Notes under the pieces: model-generated
Told to the model about the DNA's origin: nothing
What the model saw: only the letters and a program-made list of their open reading frames with translations
Databases searched by the model: none
Shown: piece after piece, positions 28,401 through 35,939 of the stretch
How the letters are laid out: each line of letters starts with the position of its first letter
Position numbering within the stretch: position 1 is the stretch's first letter
Position numbers and translations under genes: made by a program
Assembly (NCBI RefSeq): GCF_033096445.1
Contig: NZ_AP028155.1
Span: 2,981,880-3,045,879 of the forward strand
Origin: Butyricimonas faecihominis
Lineage (GTDB): Bacteria > Bacteroidota > Bacteroidia > Bacteroidales > Marinifilaceae
Reading direction: 5' to 3'
Length of the DNA stretch: 64,000 bases

Positions 28401-28807
28401 ACTACCTTACCGACAATCTTGATTTCTTTCTTCTTTTCATCATTCAAAGGTTTCAGCACGATCACCTCATTTTGAAAAACATACGTCAAGCCGGTTCCTT
28501 TCAAACAGTCACTCAGAATCTTTTCCACCGTTGAGGCTTTTGCCTCAACATTCACTTTTCCCACCTTATCCAAATCTTCCTCGTGATACATGAAAACAAA
28601 CGTGGTTTGTCGCTGAATTGCCCATAAAATATCCTTCAAATAGGCATTCTTCATAGAGATTGTAACCTGTTGCTCGTTCTGGGAATAAACCGTTCCGTGC
28701 GTGTTTATTATCCCTAGAAAAACAAATAAAAAAGTCCATTTCGACATAAGCCATAATTTTTGTAATTTCTCACGTTTGCACCTGAGAAACATTAGAAAAT
28801 TTTCCAT
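25412..28807 (-). CDS. SusC/RagA TonB-dependent outer-membrane transporter, locus 2, with STN domain
   Basis: The 1131-residue receptor has a basic N-tail and signal peptide (about 20-42), STN domain (about 48-120, VTISMKNAYLKDILWAIQRQ), carboxypeptidase-regulatory-like domain (about 130-205, PLPGVTVVVKGTNLGTATDS), TonB-box-like DEVVVTGYS, plug (VFILDGFEVDVQKIYDLDVN) and barrel ending SLNVGF. It imports an unknown ligand; the STN domain links it to the adjacent FecR and sigma factor. Its start context (ACAAATTTATGGAAAA) closely matches that of the locus 1 susC (ACAAATGTATGGAAAA), though the coding sequences diverge. Confidence 0.95.
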   Translation of the reverse strand: MENFLMFLRCKREKLQKLWLMSKWTFLFVFLGIINTHGTVYSQNEQQVTISMKNAYLKDILWAIQRQTTFVFMYHEEDLDKVGKVNVEAKASTVEKILSDCLKGTGLTYVFQNEVIVLKPLNDEKKKEIKIVGKVVDKGKMPLPGVTVVVKGTNLGTATDSEGKYRMVLPAMRDTNFVLVFSFVGMRTQEIKYVGLDSINVVMEEDHKKMDEVVVTGYSNIRKESFTGKATTVTKEQLMKVNSKNVIAALQTFDPSFRIKDNKLWGSDPNALPEFNIRGETSIGQTKGLDVEQQKRTQRTTLENNPNLPVFILDGFEVDVQKIYDLDVNRIESITILKDAAATAMYGSQAANGVVVVTTVAPKPGEMQIYYNFSGNVDFPDLSDYNLCDAAEKLEVERLSGLYSSDDPEKQIELTAQYYKKQNAILRGVNTDWMSQPLRNAFGHMHSLNVSGGEESIRYGIDLNYNASKNGVMKGSFRHIYGGGLTLDYRAGSWLQLLNNISYTVTESEDSPYGQYTQYAEAQPYAEIYDENGRLLKEVLGTTVSMINPLWKVANLSTFYGKMKNRDLTNNFQLNIHIMEGLMFKGQLGLRRTDGRTDNFKDPADPVYDVTPADQKGELSRQENDNWSWNGKMMFYYNHVFGNHFINATAGGEISESKTESLSYVLNGFQLGNMHEPQFAATQARPVNVSESKTRKIGFLASVNYAYNDIYLFDGSFRLDGSSDFGSDKQFAPFWSVGAGLNVHNYDFLKGHWLISRLKLRASYGSTGNVGFAPYSAITTFQTATDAWFFTGPAASLMALGNSRLTWQTTYKLDAGFNIGLLNDKITLEGSYYRNETEDLIDDVKIPAYSGFTSYKENSGATLNEGFEVALTSTLFQNKDWMVTFMANLSSNRSKITELSEEMNAYNETILAEYEKEDSKYKDVLSRPLILYYEGKSLSAIYAVRSEGIDPANGRERFVKKNGMSTYTWDANDQVVVGDTEPDAKGSFGINVAWKGITLNAYFNYQWGGQSYNSTLAEKVENAQVSTQNVDKRVLSARWKNAGDVVPYYDLSKNPTQNPTSRFVQDDNRLDFTSLSIGYDFSRQLISKWKLKSLSVQFSANDLCKWRSVKEERAINYPFARSFNFSLNVGF

Positions 28808-28865
28808 AAATTTGTTCTCCCAATTATTAGTTAATAATTATCTCAATGTTAACGAAGTAATTCCC

Positions 28866-28892
28866 GCAGGAAATGTTGGTACCATTTCCTGC
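28866..28892 (-). promoter_or_regulatory. hairpin 2 nt after the fecR stop, fecR-susC junction, locus 2
   Basis: Perfect 10-bp arms (GCAGGAAATG / CATTTCCTGC) enclose a 7-nt loop. The hairpin ends 2 nt from the fecR stop codon. Position, stem length and loop length equal those at 16010-16036 while the sequence does not, which argues for a conserved structural role. Confidence 0.65.
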
Positions 28893-28894
28893 CT

Positions 28895-30109
28895 TTATCT
28901 ACCTCGTTGTATTTTCAGCACTTTTCCCTCTTTCGTTATCTTTATTTTGCCGTTCAATTCAAAAATATTCAACAAGGGTTCTATCGTTTCGAGACGACTC
29001 ATGTTAAAACCGAAATGTAAATCCTTGACACTCTCATCCTCGTACACCACAGTCATATCATACCATCGTTCCACGACTCGCATGATCTCTTCCAAACGAA
29101 CATCCCGGAACCGGAACATACCATCCTTCCAAGCCGTATAATAATTCACGTCCACTTTCCTAACTTCCACGCCTCCAGATGTCTGATCTAACACCAACTG
29201 TTCATTAGGCCATAATGTTCTTGCCGCTCCAATACACTTACCAGAGATGGAAACAACCCCCTCAACCAATGTTGTCGTGATCACATGTTCATCGGCGTAC
29301 GCCGTGACATTAAATTTCGTTCCTAACACTGTGATCTCATACCCCCCGGTCTTCACGATGAAAGGGACATCTTTGTTCTTAGTTACCTCGAAAAAAGCTT
29401 CTCCACACACTTCCACTTCCCGGCATTTTTCAGAAAAACGTTCCGGGAAACGCACCTTCGTCATGGAATTCAGATAAACAAGCGTTCCGTCACTCAACAC
29501 TAATTGATACTCCCCTCCTTTCGGCACGATCACCTCGTTATATCTTAAAGAGTCCATCGGAGCCTGATTTCCTGTATTTTTATAGGAAAGAGTTTTTCCC
29601 TCGTTATTAATGACTGTATTTTCCCCACGCGATATAACCCCGGATCTCGCAACCAAATCAACCACCTCCCCCGAAGGCAACACCAGCTCTGCCCGGGTTC
29701 CCCCGGGAGTGATTGCATTCAGATCCGCCAAAGAGACGGTCTCCTCTCCCGAATGAAGAACGCCATAAACAGCAACACCCAAGGGGATCAACAAAACTGC
29801 CGCGTAACGTAAAAACACTCGCCGGCGCATCGCCTTCTTCTCTGTTTTCCTTAATTTTTTCGAGTATCCCTGCCAACCGGAAACTTTATCAAAAGTCGTG
29901 AAATGTTTTTGTTTCGATTCCCTCCCCTCCCGATCAACGATCCGATCATACAATTGACGATTCCGCTCGGAAGTCTCCCGCCAATCATCCAAAGCCCGCT
30001 GTTCTTCATCAGACAACTCCCCCGCCATGGCTTTTGCGATCCAAGAGGCTAGCAAAAACGGATTTCCCGTCCATTCTTCGTTATATTCATTTTTTCGTTC
30101 CATGTTCAT
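28895..30109 (-). CDS. FecR family anti-sigma factor, locus 2
   Basis: The 404-residue membrane protein has a cytoplasmic N-domain (1-90), one transmembrane helix (about 95-112, YAAVLLIPLGVAVYGVL), a periplasmic FecR domain (about 130-300, with PKGGEYQLVLSDGTLVYLNSMTKVRFP and GEAFFEVTKNKDVPF) and a C-terminal DUF4974-like region (LEEIMRVVERWYDMTVVYED). It controls the ECF sigma factor encoded 110 nt upstream and is expected to sense the SusC STN domain. ATG 30103 is an alternative start. Confidence 0.94.
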   Translation of the reverse strand: MNMERKNEYNEEWTGNPFLLASWIAKAMAGELSDEEQRALDDWRETSERNRQLYDRIVDREGRESKQKHFTTFDKVSGWQGYSKKLRKTEKKAMRRRVFLRYAAVLLIPLGVAVYGVLHSGEETVSLADLNAITPGGTRAELVLPSGEVVDLVARSGVISRGENTVINNEGKTLSYKNTGNQAPMDSLRYNEVIVPKGGEYQLVLSDGTLVYLNSMTKVRFPERFSEKCREVEVCGEAFFEVTKNKDVPFIVKTGGYEITVLGTKFNVTAYADEHVITTTLVEGVVSISGKCIGAARTLWPNEQLVLDQTSGGVEVRKVDVNYYTAWKDGMFRFRDVRLEEIMRVVERWYDMTVVYEDESVKDLHFGFNMSRLETIEPLLNIFELNGKIKITKEGKVLKIQRGR

Positions 30110-30219
30110 TTATCGGCACGTAATATTATTTTTATACTATTACAACACGAAAAATGGAATTTATGGGGAACGAAAAATTCACTTTTTTGAAAGAAAAAAC
30201 AAACAGCTCTAAAAATCAG

Positions 30220-30762
30220 CTATTTATTCAGGAGGAAAATAAAAACCAAATAATAATATTCTCGCAAAATCTCGCGCAATTTCTTGTACGCTATTTTCTT
30301 TAACGTATGCACGGAACTCTCGGCAATTCCCAGCTGTCCGGCAATCTCGCTATTTTTCAAGCCATCCAAAGACAACAAAATCACTTGTCGGGTTTGGTGA
30401 GGTAAGGATTCCACGGCATTATAAAACATTCGATAGGCCTCTTCCTCTACCAGCGTCTCCGTGTAAAATTCAAGAGATTCAACCACGGAAAGATCCTCCC
30501 GCCTCAACTTGTAATCGCGTATATAGTTCAAACAATCATTCCGCACTATGGTATAAAGGAACGATTTCACCTTGAAATAATTATCAAACCCCTCCCGTTT
30601 ATTCCAGAATTTCACGAACCCTTCCTGAACAATATCGGCAGATAAGGCATCGTCTTTCAAATAGGTGGACGCAAAAACGCACAAGGCTTGATAAAATTTA
30701 TCAAACAGTTTTTTAAATACTTGCTCGTCTATCCGCAACGAGCTCTCGTTTTCCACGTCCAT
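30220..30762 (-). CDS. RNA polymerase ECF sigma-70 factor, locus 2
   Basis: The 180-residue sigma factor has region 2 (FDKFYQALCVFASTYLKDDALSADIVQEGFVKFW) and region 4 (LPHQTRQVILLSLDGLKNSEIAGQLGIAESSVHTLK). The open frame begins at 30813, but its promoter -7 box lies at 30790-30797, so translation must start downstream; ATG 30762 (MDVENESS) fits and leaves a leader of about 20 nt. It should drive the susC operon of locus 2. Confidence 0.92.
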   Translation of the reverse strand: MDVENESSLRIDEQVFKKLFDKFYQALCVFASTYLKDDALSADIVQEGFVKFWNKREGFDNYFKVKSFLYTIVRNDCLNYIRDYKLRREDLSVVESLEFYTETLVEEEAYRMFYNAVESLPHQTRQVILLSLDGLKNSEIAGQLGIAESSVHTLKKIAYKKLREILREYYYLVFIFLLNK

Positions 30763-30789
30763 ACAAATGCTTTCTTTTGTTATTAAACA

Positions 30790-30821
30790 CAAACCTAATG
30801 AAAAATATGACAAGCAGCAAA
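30790..30821 (-). promoter_or_regulatory. promoter of the locus 2 sigma gene
   Basis: On the minus strand TTTG (30818-30821), exactly 20 nt, TAGGTTTG (30790-30797). It has the same layout and spacing as the locus 1 sigma promoter, and it settles the sigma start codon. Confidence 0.72.
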
Positions 30822-31206
30822 CTCATGCCATAAAAAAAAACTTGCCGCCCGTCTCTATACCCGTTCATTTCCGGACATAAAACAATAAAGATAACGTGAT
30901 TATTGTTAAGAAACTTCGAAGAGATAGATCCCGCAGACCCGGAATAGCATCCCTTATCCCGGGTCTTTACCGGGGATATAATGGCCCGAAATTTTATTCT
31001 TGAGCGTGAATAGCCTCGTTATTAACCCGGTTGACGGGATATTCGAGTATGTTATTTTTGTTTTCCATCTGTTAAAATGGCGGCGATAATCGGGCGAGCA
31101 TCGGGCGACAATCGGGCGATGGCGCCTAACAGCCTCCCAATAGTCGCCCTACCGCCATGTAACGGACATGGATAACCCCGGGAAAAAGGATGCTAAACAC
31201 TCCTAG
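30822..31206. other. intergenic region with several dyads and 11-bp repeats
   Basis: There is no gene-like frame here. It holds an inverted repeat AGACCCGG/CCGGGTCT (30935-30942 and 30959-30966), an inverted repeat ATGGCGG (31077-31083) / CCGCCAT (31152-31158), and between the latter arms a triplicated 11-bp unit (31089-31121). It separates the divergent sigma and tatD promoters. Confidence 0.6.
31089..31121. repeat. three tandem 11-bp repeats, core ATCGGGCGA
   Basis: ATCGGGCGAGC, ATCGGGCGACA and ATCGGGCGATG follow each other without gaps. An inverted, shortened copy (AGTCGCCCT) follows at 31142-31150. A different 11-bp triplet is present at 52747-52779. Confidence 0.8.
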
Positions 31207-31237
31207 TTGCCAATCCATAAACAATTCACTACTTTCG
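31207..31237 (+). promoter_or_regulatory. tatD promoter
   Basis: TTG (31207-31209), a 20-nt spacer and TACTTTCG (31230-31237), one mismatch from TAnnTTTG, 31 nt before the ATG. A TACTTTCG also stands before the MATE gene (5193-5200). Confidence 0.5.
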
Positions 31238-31268
31238 CGACAAGAAGAATGACACTTATATCACAAAT

Positions 31269-32054
31269 ATGTTTATAGATACTCACTCACACATCTATGC
31301 CGAAGAGTTCGACAATGACAGGGAAGAAGTTATTCAACGGGCGTTAGCAGCCAACGTCCGACAGATTGTACTGCCGGATATTGACAACACGACCCGGCAA
31401 GCAATGTTATCACTGGCGCAAGCCCACCCGGACATGATGTACCCCACGCTGGGTGTACACCCGACTTCCGTAAACGAATCCTACAAAACGGAAATGCAAC
31501 TTTTCGAGAAATTACTAAGCCAAGAAACAATACACGGAATCGGAGAGTGTGGAATTGATCTTTACTGGGATAAAACATTTTACAAGGAACAAATTATTGT
31601 CTTCGAACGACAATTAAACATCGCCCGGGAAATGGATTTGCCCGTTATCATCCATTCGAGAGACTCGCTAATGGAAATATTCACCGTGTTAAAAAGACAA
31701 CACTATAACATGAAAGGTATACTCCACTGTTTCCCCGGCACGGAAGAAGATGCCCGTCGGGCAATAGACTTAGGTTTTCTACTGGGGATCGGTGGTGTCG
31801 TTACCTTCAAAAAATCATCCATGGCTGAAGTCGTGGAGAAAACCGGGGCAGAACACCTTGTATTAGAAACGGATGCTCCCTATCTTGCCCCCGTTCCCTA
31901 CCGGGGTAAACGCAATGAAAGTAGTTATATTACGTGTATAGCCGCTAAAATTGCTGAAATTCTAGGGATCGACACGAAAAAAGTCGAGGAAATAACAACG
32001 AATAATGCAATGAATTTATTTAATTTGCACGTCAGTAGTGCGAACTGTTCATAG
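31269..32054 (+). CDS. TatD family metal-dependent hydrolase
   Basis: The 261-residue cytoplasmic TIM-barrel hydrolase of the TatD/YcfH family is associated with 3'-5' DNase or quality-control activity. Metal ligands are visible in DTHSHIY (N-terminus), GIGECGIDLYWD, IIHSRDS, LHCFPG and LETDAPYLAP. Length is normal. It heads a short run with the asparaginase gene (84-nt gap). Confidence 0.94.
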   Translation: MFIDTHSHIYAEEFDNDREEVIQRALAANVRQIVLPDIDNTTRQAMLSLAQAHPDMMYPTLGVHPTSVNESYKTEMQLFEKLLSQETIHGIGECGIDLYWDKTFYKEQIIVFERQLNIAREMDLPVIIHSRDSLMEIFTVLKRQHYNMKGILHCFPGTEEDARRAIDLGFLLGIGGVVTFKKSSMAEVVEKTGAEHLVLETDAPYLAPVPYRGKRNESSYITCIAAKIAEILGIDTKKVEEITTNNAMNLFNLHVSSANCS

Positions 32055-32138
32055 AAAAGATGCAGACAGGTAATTTACTGACGAAAAGTGCAGAGGGAGC
32101 TTAAAGCTTGTAATGTTTTAGTTTTTAACTTAGTGCGT

Positions 32139-33179
32139 ATGACAAAACCCGTGTTAATCATATATACCGGAGGTACAATCGGGATGGTAAACGATCCCGA
32201 AACTGGGGCGTTATGCCCTTTCAATTTTGACCAGATCGCTTGCGAGGTTCCGGAAATCAAAGAATTTGGATTCACGATAGATAGTTACACCTTACCGGAA
32301 ATCATAGATTCCTCAGATCTCCAACCACAATTGTGGAAAGACCTCTGTTCAATCATCTTGAAAAATTACGATGATTACCGGGGATTTGTTGTCCTGCATG
32401 GAACGGACACCATGGCCTACTCGGCCGCGGCCTTGAGTTTCATGTTAAATAACTTGACCAAACCCGTGATCTTTACCGGTTCCCAGCTACCTATCGGGAA
32501 AATCAGAACGGACGGGAAAGAAAACCTGATCGCGGCCATTGAAATAGCAGCCGCTTACGATCAAGAAAAGGCCATTGTCCCGGAAGTCTGCATCCTGTTC
32601 GGGGATAAACTATTCCGAGGAAACCGGACGACAAAAATAAACGCGGAAAGTTTCGATGCCTTCCAGTCATTCAACTACCCGGCATTGGCAAACATCGGGA
32701 TACATATTCATTACGATTACAGTGCAATCGATTACACCCTGCGAACGGAACCCGTAAGTGCATTCTGTGACGTGGACACGAATATCGCCATATTGAAAAT
32801 ATTCCCGGGTATGAGACCGGAAGTGATTGACGCAGTAACAGGGATTCCCGGGTTAAAAGGAATCATTCTGGAAACATACGGGTCAGGCAACGCTCCCACG
32901 AATAAAGTTTTTCTTAACAAGATCAAGGAAGTACTATCCAAGGGAATTTTCGTGTATAACGTCACCCAATGTCAAGGTGGGAGCGTCGAGATGGGTAAGT
33001 ATGAAACAAGTAGAGAGCTACTTAACGCGGGAGTCATCAGCGGTCACGACATTACCACGGAAGCCGCTGTATGCAAAATGATGTATGTACTGGGCAAATA
33101 TAAAGACACTAACGAAATAAAAAAATATTTAAATAACGGCTTAAAGGGAGAAATATCCCCCAAATATATTGGATTTTAA
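32139..33179 (+). CDS. ansA: type I L-asparaginase
   Basis: This enzyme hydrolyses asparagine to aspartate and ammonia in the cytoplasm. From ATG 32139 it has 346 residues, as type I enzymes do. The two catalytic threonine motifs are present: IIYTGGTIGM near the N-terminus and VVLHGTDTMAYSAAALSFM. There is no signal peptide. The open frame extends to 32088, but the 17 extra residues are not family-like. The product aspartate feeds ArgG, and ammonium the GdhA reaction, but no direct link is shown. Confidence 0.94.
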   Translation: MTKPVLIIYTGGTIGMVNDPETGALCPFNFDQIACEVPEIKEFGFTIDSYTLPEIIDSSDLQPQLWKDLCSIILKNYDDYRGFVVLHGTDTMAYSAAALSFMLNNLTKPVIFTGSQLPIGKIRTDGKENLIAAIEIAAAYDQEKAIVPEVCILFGDKLFRGNRTTKINAESFDAFQSFNYPALANIGIHIHYDYSAIDYTLRTEPVSAFCDVDTNIAILKIFPGMRPEVIDAVTGIPGLKGIILETYGSGNAPTNKVFLNKIKEVLSKGIFVYNVTQCQGGSVEMGKYETSRELLNAGVISGHDITTEAAVCKMMYVLGKYKDTNEIKKYLNNGLKGEISPKYIGF

Positions 33180-33307
33180 CATTTTTTTTATACCTTGGTG
33201 CCCGATTTTAACCGGCACACGGTGTAAAACAAGAACGAAACAGCTTAAATAGATATTATAGAGTTAAATTTTAATTATTAATAAACTAAAAATCAGTTAA
33301 ATTGATC

Positions 33308-34126
33308 ATGAGAAAATTATTTGCACTAATAGCAGTTTTAGGAATGCTTACTATTGGAGCATCATCTATGCTAATGGCTCAAGAGAATGAAACAACTCAA
33401 ACAGAGACCACTGAAACGACAGAAACTTATCAAGAAGAAGAGGAAACGACAGATCCTACCGTGTTAGAAGACGAATCACAAATCGAAAGTACTTCTTTCC
33501 ACGCTGCCTTGAAACAAAAATTCATCGAGGGAGGTGCCGCCTTCATGAGTTTCGTTATCTTGTGTTTGATCTTCGGTTTGGCTATCGCTATCGAAAGAGT
33601 CATTTACTTGAACTTGGCTTCTACCAACACGAAAAAATTAATTGTAAGTGTTGAAGATGCATTAAACAACGGTGGAGTTGAAGCTGCAAAAGAAGTTTGC
33701 CGCAACACGAGAGGCCCCATTGCAAGTATTTTCTATCAAGGGTTATGCCGCTATGATCAAGGAATCGACATGGTTGAAAAATCAGTTGTATCATACGGTT
33801 CTGTTCAAATGGGACTTTTGGAAAAAGGAATGTCTTGGATTAGTTTGTTTATTGGATTGGCCCCGATGTTAGGATTCTTGGGAACTGTAATCGGTATGAT
33901 CGACGCCTTCGATAAGATTCAAGCAGCAGGAGATATCCAACCGTCATTGGTGGCTGGAGGTATCAAGGTTGCATTGATCACGACCGTGGGTGGTTTGATC
34001 GTGGCCATGATTCTTCAAGTATTCTACAACTACTGTATTGCTAAGATTGAAAGTATTGTTAATGACATGGAAGACGCTTCCGTAACTTTATTAGACATTC
34101 TTGTCAAATACAATCAAAAACACTAA
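33308..34126 (+). CDS. exbB: ExbB/TolQ/MotA family proton-channel protein
   Basis: The inner-membrane energiser subunit uses the proton gradient to power TonB (or TolA-like) action on outer-membrane receptors such as the SusC proteins here. The 272-residue product has a cleavable-looking N-terminal hydrophobic segment, an acidic Thr/Glu-rich linker (about 25-60, TETTETTETYQEEEE), a first TM (about 80-98), the cytoplasmic domain, and two C-terminal TM helices with the typical LAPMLGFLGTVIGMIDAF and TTVGGLIVAMI. The ATG at 33308 is preferred to the TTG at 33302. It is followed after 3 nt by the next gene, in an operon with two ExbD genes. Confidence 0.94.
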   Translation: MRKLFALIAVLGMLTIGASSMLMAQENETTQTETTETTETYQEEEETTDPTVLEDESQIESTSFHAALKQKFIEGGAAFMSFVILCLIFGLAIAIERVIYLNLASTNTKKLIVSVEDALNNGGVEAAKEVCRNTRGPIASIFYQGLCRYDQGIDMVEKSVVSYGSVQMGLLEKGMSWISLFIGLAPMLGFLGTVIGMIDAFDKIQAAGDIQPSLVAGGIKVALITTVGGLIVAMILQVFYNYCIAKIESIVNDMEDASVTLLDILVKYNQKH

Positions 34127-34129
34127 ACC

Positions 34130-34576
34130 ATGCAGAAAATAAACAAAATATTAAACATCATGACCATCGTAATGTTCGTCGTTACGATCGTGTTATTGGG
34201 GTTATTTTATTTTGGAGGCGAACTTCCAAACTCACAATATTCCACCCCGGTATACACGGAACAACTACTATGGTGGTCATATCTTTTATTTGGCGTTGCC
34301 ATTGTTGCAGCGTTAATATTCCCGGTTGCTAGATTATTCACCAGACCAAAGGAAGCGATGAAGAGCTTTATTGCCCTTGCAGGGATCATTCTCCTCGTGT
34401 TAATCGCTTACTCGATGTCTGACGGAACTATCATGAATATTCCGGGATATAGCGGTGCGGACAACGTTCCGGGAACTTTAAAATTCACTGACACCATCCT
34501 AATCACAACTTATTTCTTGGGAATAGGAGCTATTGGTGCTATTGTTGTTACAGAAATTATTAGACGCGTTAGATAA
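34130..34576 (+). CDS. four-TM membrane protein of the ExbB-ExbD cluster, unknown function
   Basis: The 148-residue protein has four predicted membrane helices (about 10-30, 48-67, 80-98 and 122-142) and a short periplasmic stretch with GYSGADNVPGTLKF. I do not recognise a named domain. Its position between exbB (3 nt) and exbD (26 nt) suggests a subunit or assembly factor of this energising complex. Such an extra gene in exbB-exbD clusters is familiar in Bacteroidales, but the role is unknown to me. Confidence 0.85.
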   Translation: MQKINKILNIMTIVMFVVTIVLLGLFYFGGELPNSQYSTPVYTEQLLWWSYLLFGVAIVAALIFPVARLFTRPKEAMKSFIALAGIILLVLIAYSMSDGTIMNIPGYSGADNVPGTLKFTDTILITTYFLGIGAIGAIVVTEIIRRVR

Positions 34577-34602
34577 TTTTCCTGAAGGATAAAAAAGAGA
34601 TT

Positions 34603-35187
34603 ATGGCAAGAAAAAAAACACCAGAAATTAATGCCTCCTCCACCGCGGATATCGCATTTTTGCTGTTGACATTCTTCTTGATGACAACAACGATGGATGT
34701 GGATTCGGGATTATTCAGACGGTTACCACCGATGCCGCCACCAGATCAGGTGATTGCACCTCCTGTTGCCAAACGTAATATATTACAAGTGTTGGTAAAC
34801 AAGAACGATTTGTTGGCCGTGAACGGGGAACTGATGCAAATTGAGAACCTGAAGGAAAAGGCTAAAGAGTTTATTTTGAACCCGCAAAACAGAGAAGATT
34901 TACCGAGTAAAGTTGTTAAGGAAATTCCTTTCTTCGGACAAGCTGAAGTTTCAAGAGGAATTATCTCTCTTCAAAGTGACCGAGGAACTTCATACAAAAT
35001 GTATATTGCCGTTCAAGATGAACTGACAGCAGCATATAATGAAATTAGGGATATGAAAGCCATGGAAAAATGGGGTAAGAAATATAGCGAACTCACGGAA
35101 GAACAAATGGACGCTGTGAGAAAACTTGTTCCTACCGCTATATCCGAGGCTGAACCTAAAAACATCGGGAAAGGAGGAAAGAAGTAA
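34603..35187 (+). CDS. exbD: ExbD/TolR family protein, first copy
   Basis: The 194-residue protein has an N-terminal cytoplasmic tail, a single TM helix with the essential aspartate (STADIAFLLLTFFLMTTTMD), a proline-rich periplasmic linker (LPPMPPPDQVIAPP) and a ExbD periplasmic domain. It pairs with ExbB. Its length exceeds that of E. coli ExbD (141) owing to an insertion in the periplasmic part. The stop overlaps the next start by one base. Confidence 0.93.
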   Translation: MARKKTPEINASSTADIAFLLLTFFLMTTTMDVDSGLFRRLPPMPPPDQVIAPPVAKRNILQVLVNKNDLLAVNGELMQIENLKEKAKEFILNPQNREDLPSKVVKEIPFFGQAEVSRGIISLQSDRGTSYKMYIAVQDELTAAYNEIRDMKAMEKWGKKYSELTEEQMDAVRKLVPTAISEAEPKNIGKGGKK

Positions 35188-35654
35188 TGGCTAAATTTAG
35201 AAAAGAAGGCGGAAAAGAGACCCCTGCAATTTCAACAGCGTCTCTACCGGACATCGTGTTCATGCTATTATTCTTCTTCATGGTTAGTACCACGATGCGA
35301 GAAGTTCTCGTGATGGTTGATAACGGTATGCCCGAAGCAAAAGAGATTAGCAAGCTAGAGAAAAAATCTTTGGTTAGTAATATCTTCATCGGAAAACCGA
35401 AAGACCAGTACGTGGCTACTTACGGAAGTGAACCTCGTATTCAGTTGAATGATAAGCTGGCAAACGTAAGTGAAATCAGTAGTTTCGTTGCCGCTGAACA
35501 AGAAACTCGTAAAGAGGAAGAACGGAACATGATCACGAATAACTTAAAAGTTGATCAGTTTACAAAAATGGGTATCGTAACCGACGTAAAACAAGAATTG
35601 CGTAAAGCGAATTCTTTACGTGTAAGCTACGCTACTCGTAAAAAGGTAAAATAG
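35187..35654 (+). CDS. exbD: ExbD/TolR family protein, second copy
   Basis: The 155-residue paralogue of the preceding gene has the TM segment PDIVFMLLFFFMVSTTMREV with the conserved Asp. Two non-identical ExbD proteins beside one ExbB suggest a heteromeric ExbD dimer in the channel. No tonB gene is nearby. A strong terminator follows within 18 nt. Confidence 0.93.
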   Translation: MAKFRKEGGKETPAISTASLPDIVFMLLFFFMVSTTMREVLVMVDNGMPEAKEISKLEKKSLVSNIFIGKPKDQYVATYGSEPRIQLNDKLANVSEISSFVAAEQETRKEEERNMITNNLKVDQFTKMGIVTDVKQELRKANSLRVSYATRKKVK

Positions 35655-35671
35655 TTTATCTATTATACATT

Positions 35672-35702
35672 AAAAAAGGGAGCAAATTGCTCCCTTTTTT
35701 TA
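35672..35702 (+). terminator. terminator of the exbB-exbD cluster
   Basis: AAAAAAGGGAGCAA / TTGCTCCCTTTTTT form a perfect stem-loop with A and T tracts on both sides, so it could work in both directions. It ends the exb transcript just before the tRNA gene. Confidence 0.92.
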
Positions 35703-35712
35703 AAAATTTGAT

Positions 35713-35720
35713 TAGCTTTG
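35713..35720 (+). promoter_or_regulatory. -7 box of the tRNA-Arg gene
   Basis: TAGCTTTG matches TAnnTTTG, 14 nt before the tRNA 5' end. The -33 element is not clear because the terminator occupies that position. Confidence 0.45.
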
Positions 35721-35734
35721 CACTCGGATAATAT

Positions 35735-35809
35735 GGTCCCCTAGTTCAATGGATAGAATGAAGGATTCCGGTTCCTTTGATATGGGTTCGAGTCCCGTGG
35801 GGATCACCA
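35735..35809 (+). tRNA. tRNA-Arg (anticodon CCG), CCA encoded
   Basis: The cloverleaf can be drawn in full: acceptor GGTCCCC / GGGGATC, D arm GTTC...GAAT, anticodon stem AAGGA / TCCTT with loop TTCCGGT (anticodon CCG, reads CGG), T arm ATGGG-TTCGAGT-CCCGT, discriminator A and CCA. Total 75 nt. It stands directly upstream of the ORF6N array. Confidence 0.93.
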
Positions 35810-35820
35810 CTTTACCACAT

Positions 35821-35860
35821 AACCTGCTAAAACACAAAATGTTATAGCAGGTTGTTTTTT
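35821..35860 (+). terminator. terminator of the tRNA-Arg gene
   Basis: AACCTGCTA / TAGCAGGTT form a 9-bp stem with a 15-nt loop, followed by G and a run of six T. Confidence 0.85.
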
Positions 35861-35908
35861 ATATAGCCAATATATAAGCCAAAACAACAAACTATTCTCG
35901 TTTTTCCC

Positions 35909-35916
35909 TACATTTG
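35909..35916 (+). promoter_or_regulatory. -7 box of the ORF6N array
   Basis: TACATTTG matches TAnnTTTG, 24 nt before the first ORF6N start. No convincing TTTG is found 19-21 nt upstream. Confidence 0.4.
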
Positions 35917-35939
35917 TATAGAACAACACAAGCGTAATT

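Noticed and set aside
6698-30813. Polysaccharide utilisation loci
   Set aside because: The SusCD pairs lack glycoside hydrolases, lyases, sulfatases or hybrid two-component PUL regulators; ECF/FecR loci with other cargo fit better.
31089-31121. Possible CRISPR array
   Set aside because: The repeats are 11 bp, contiguous, without spacers, and no cas genes are present.
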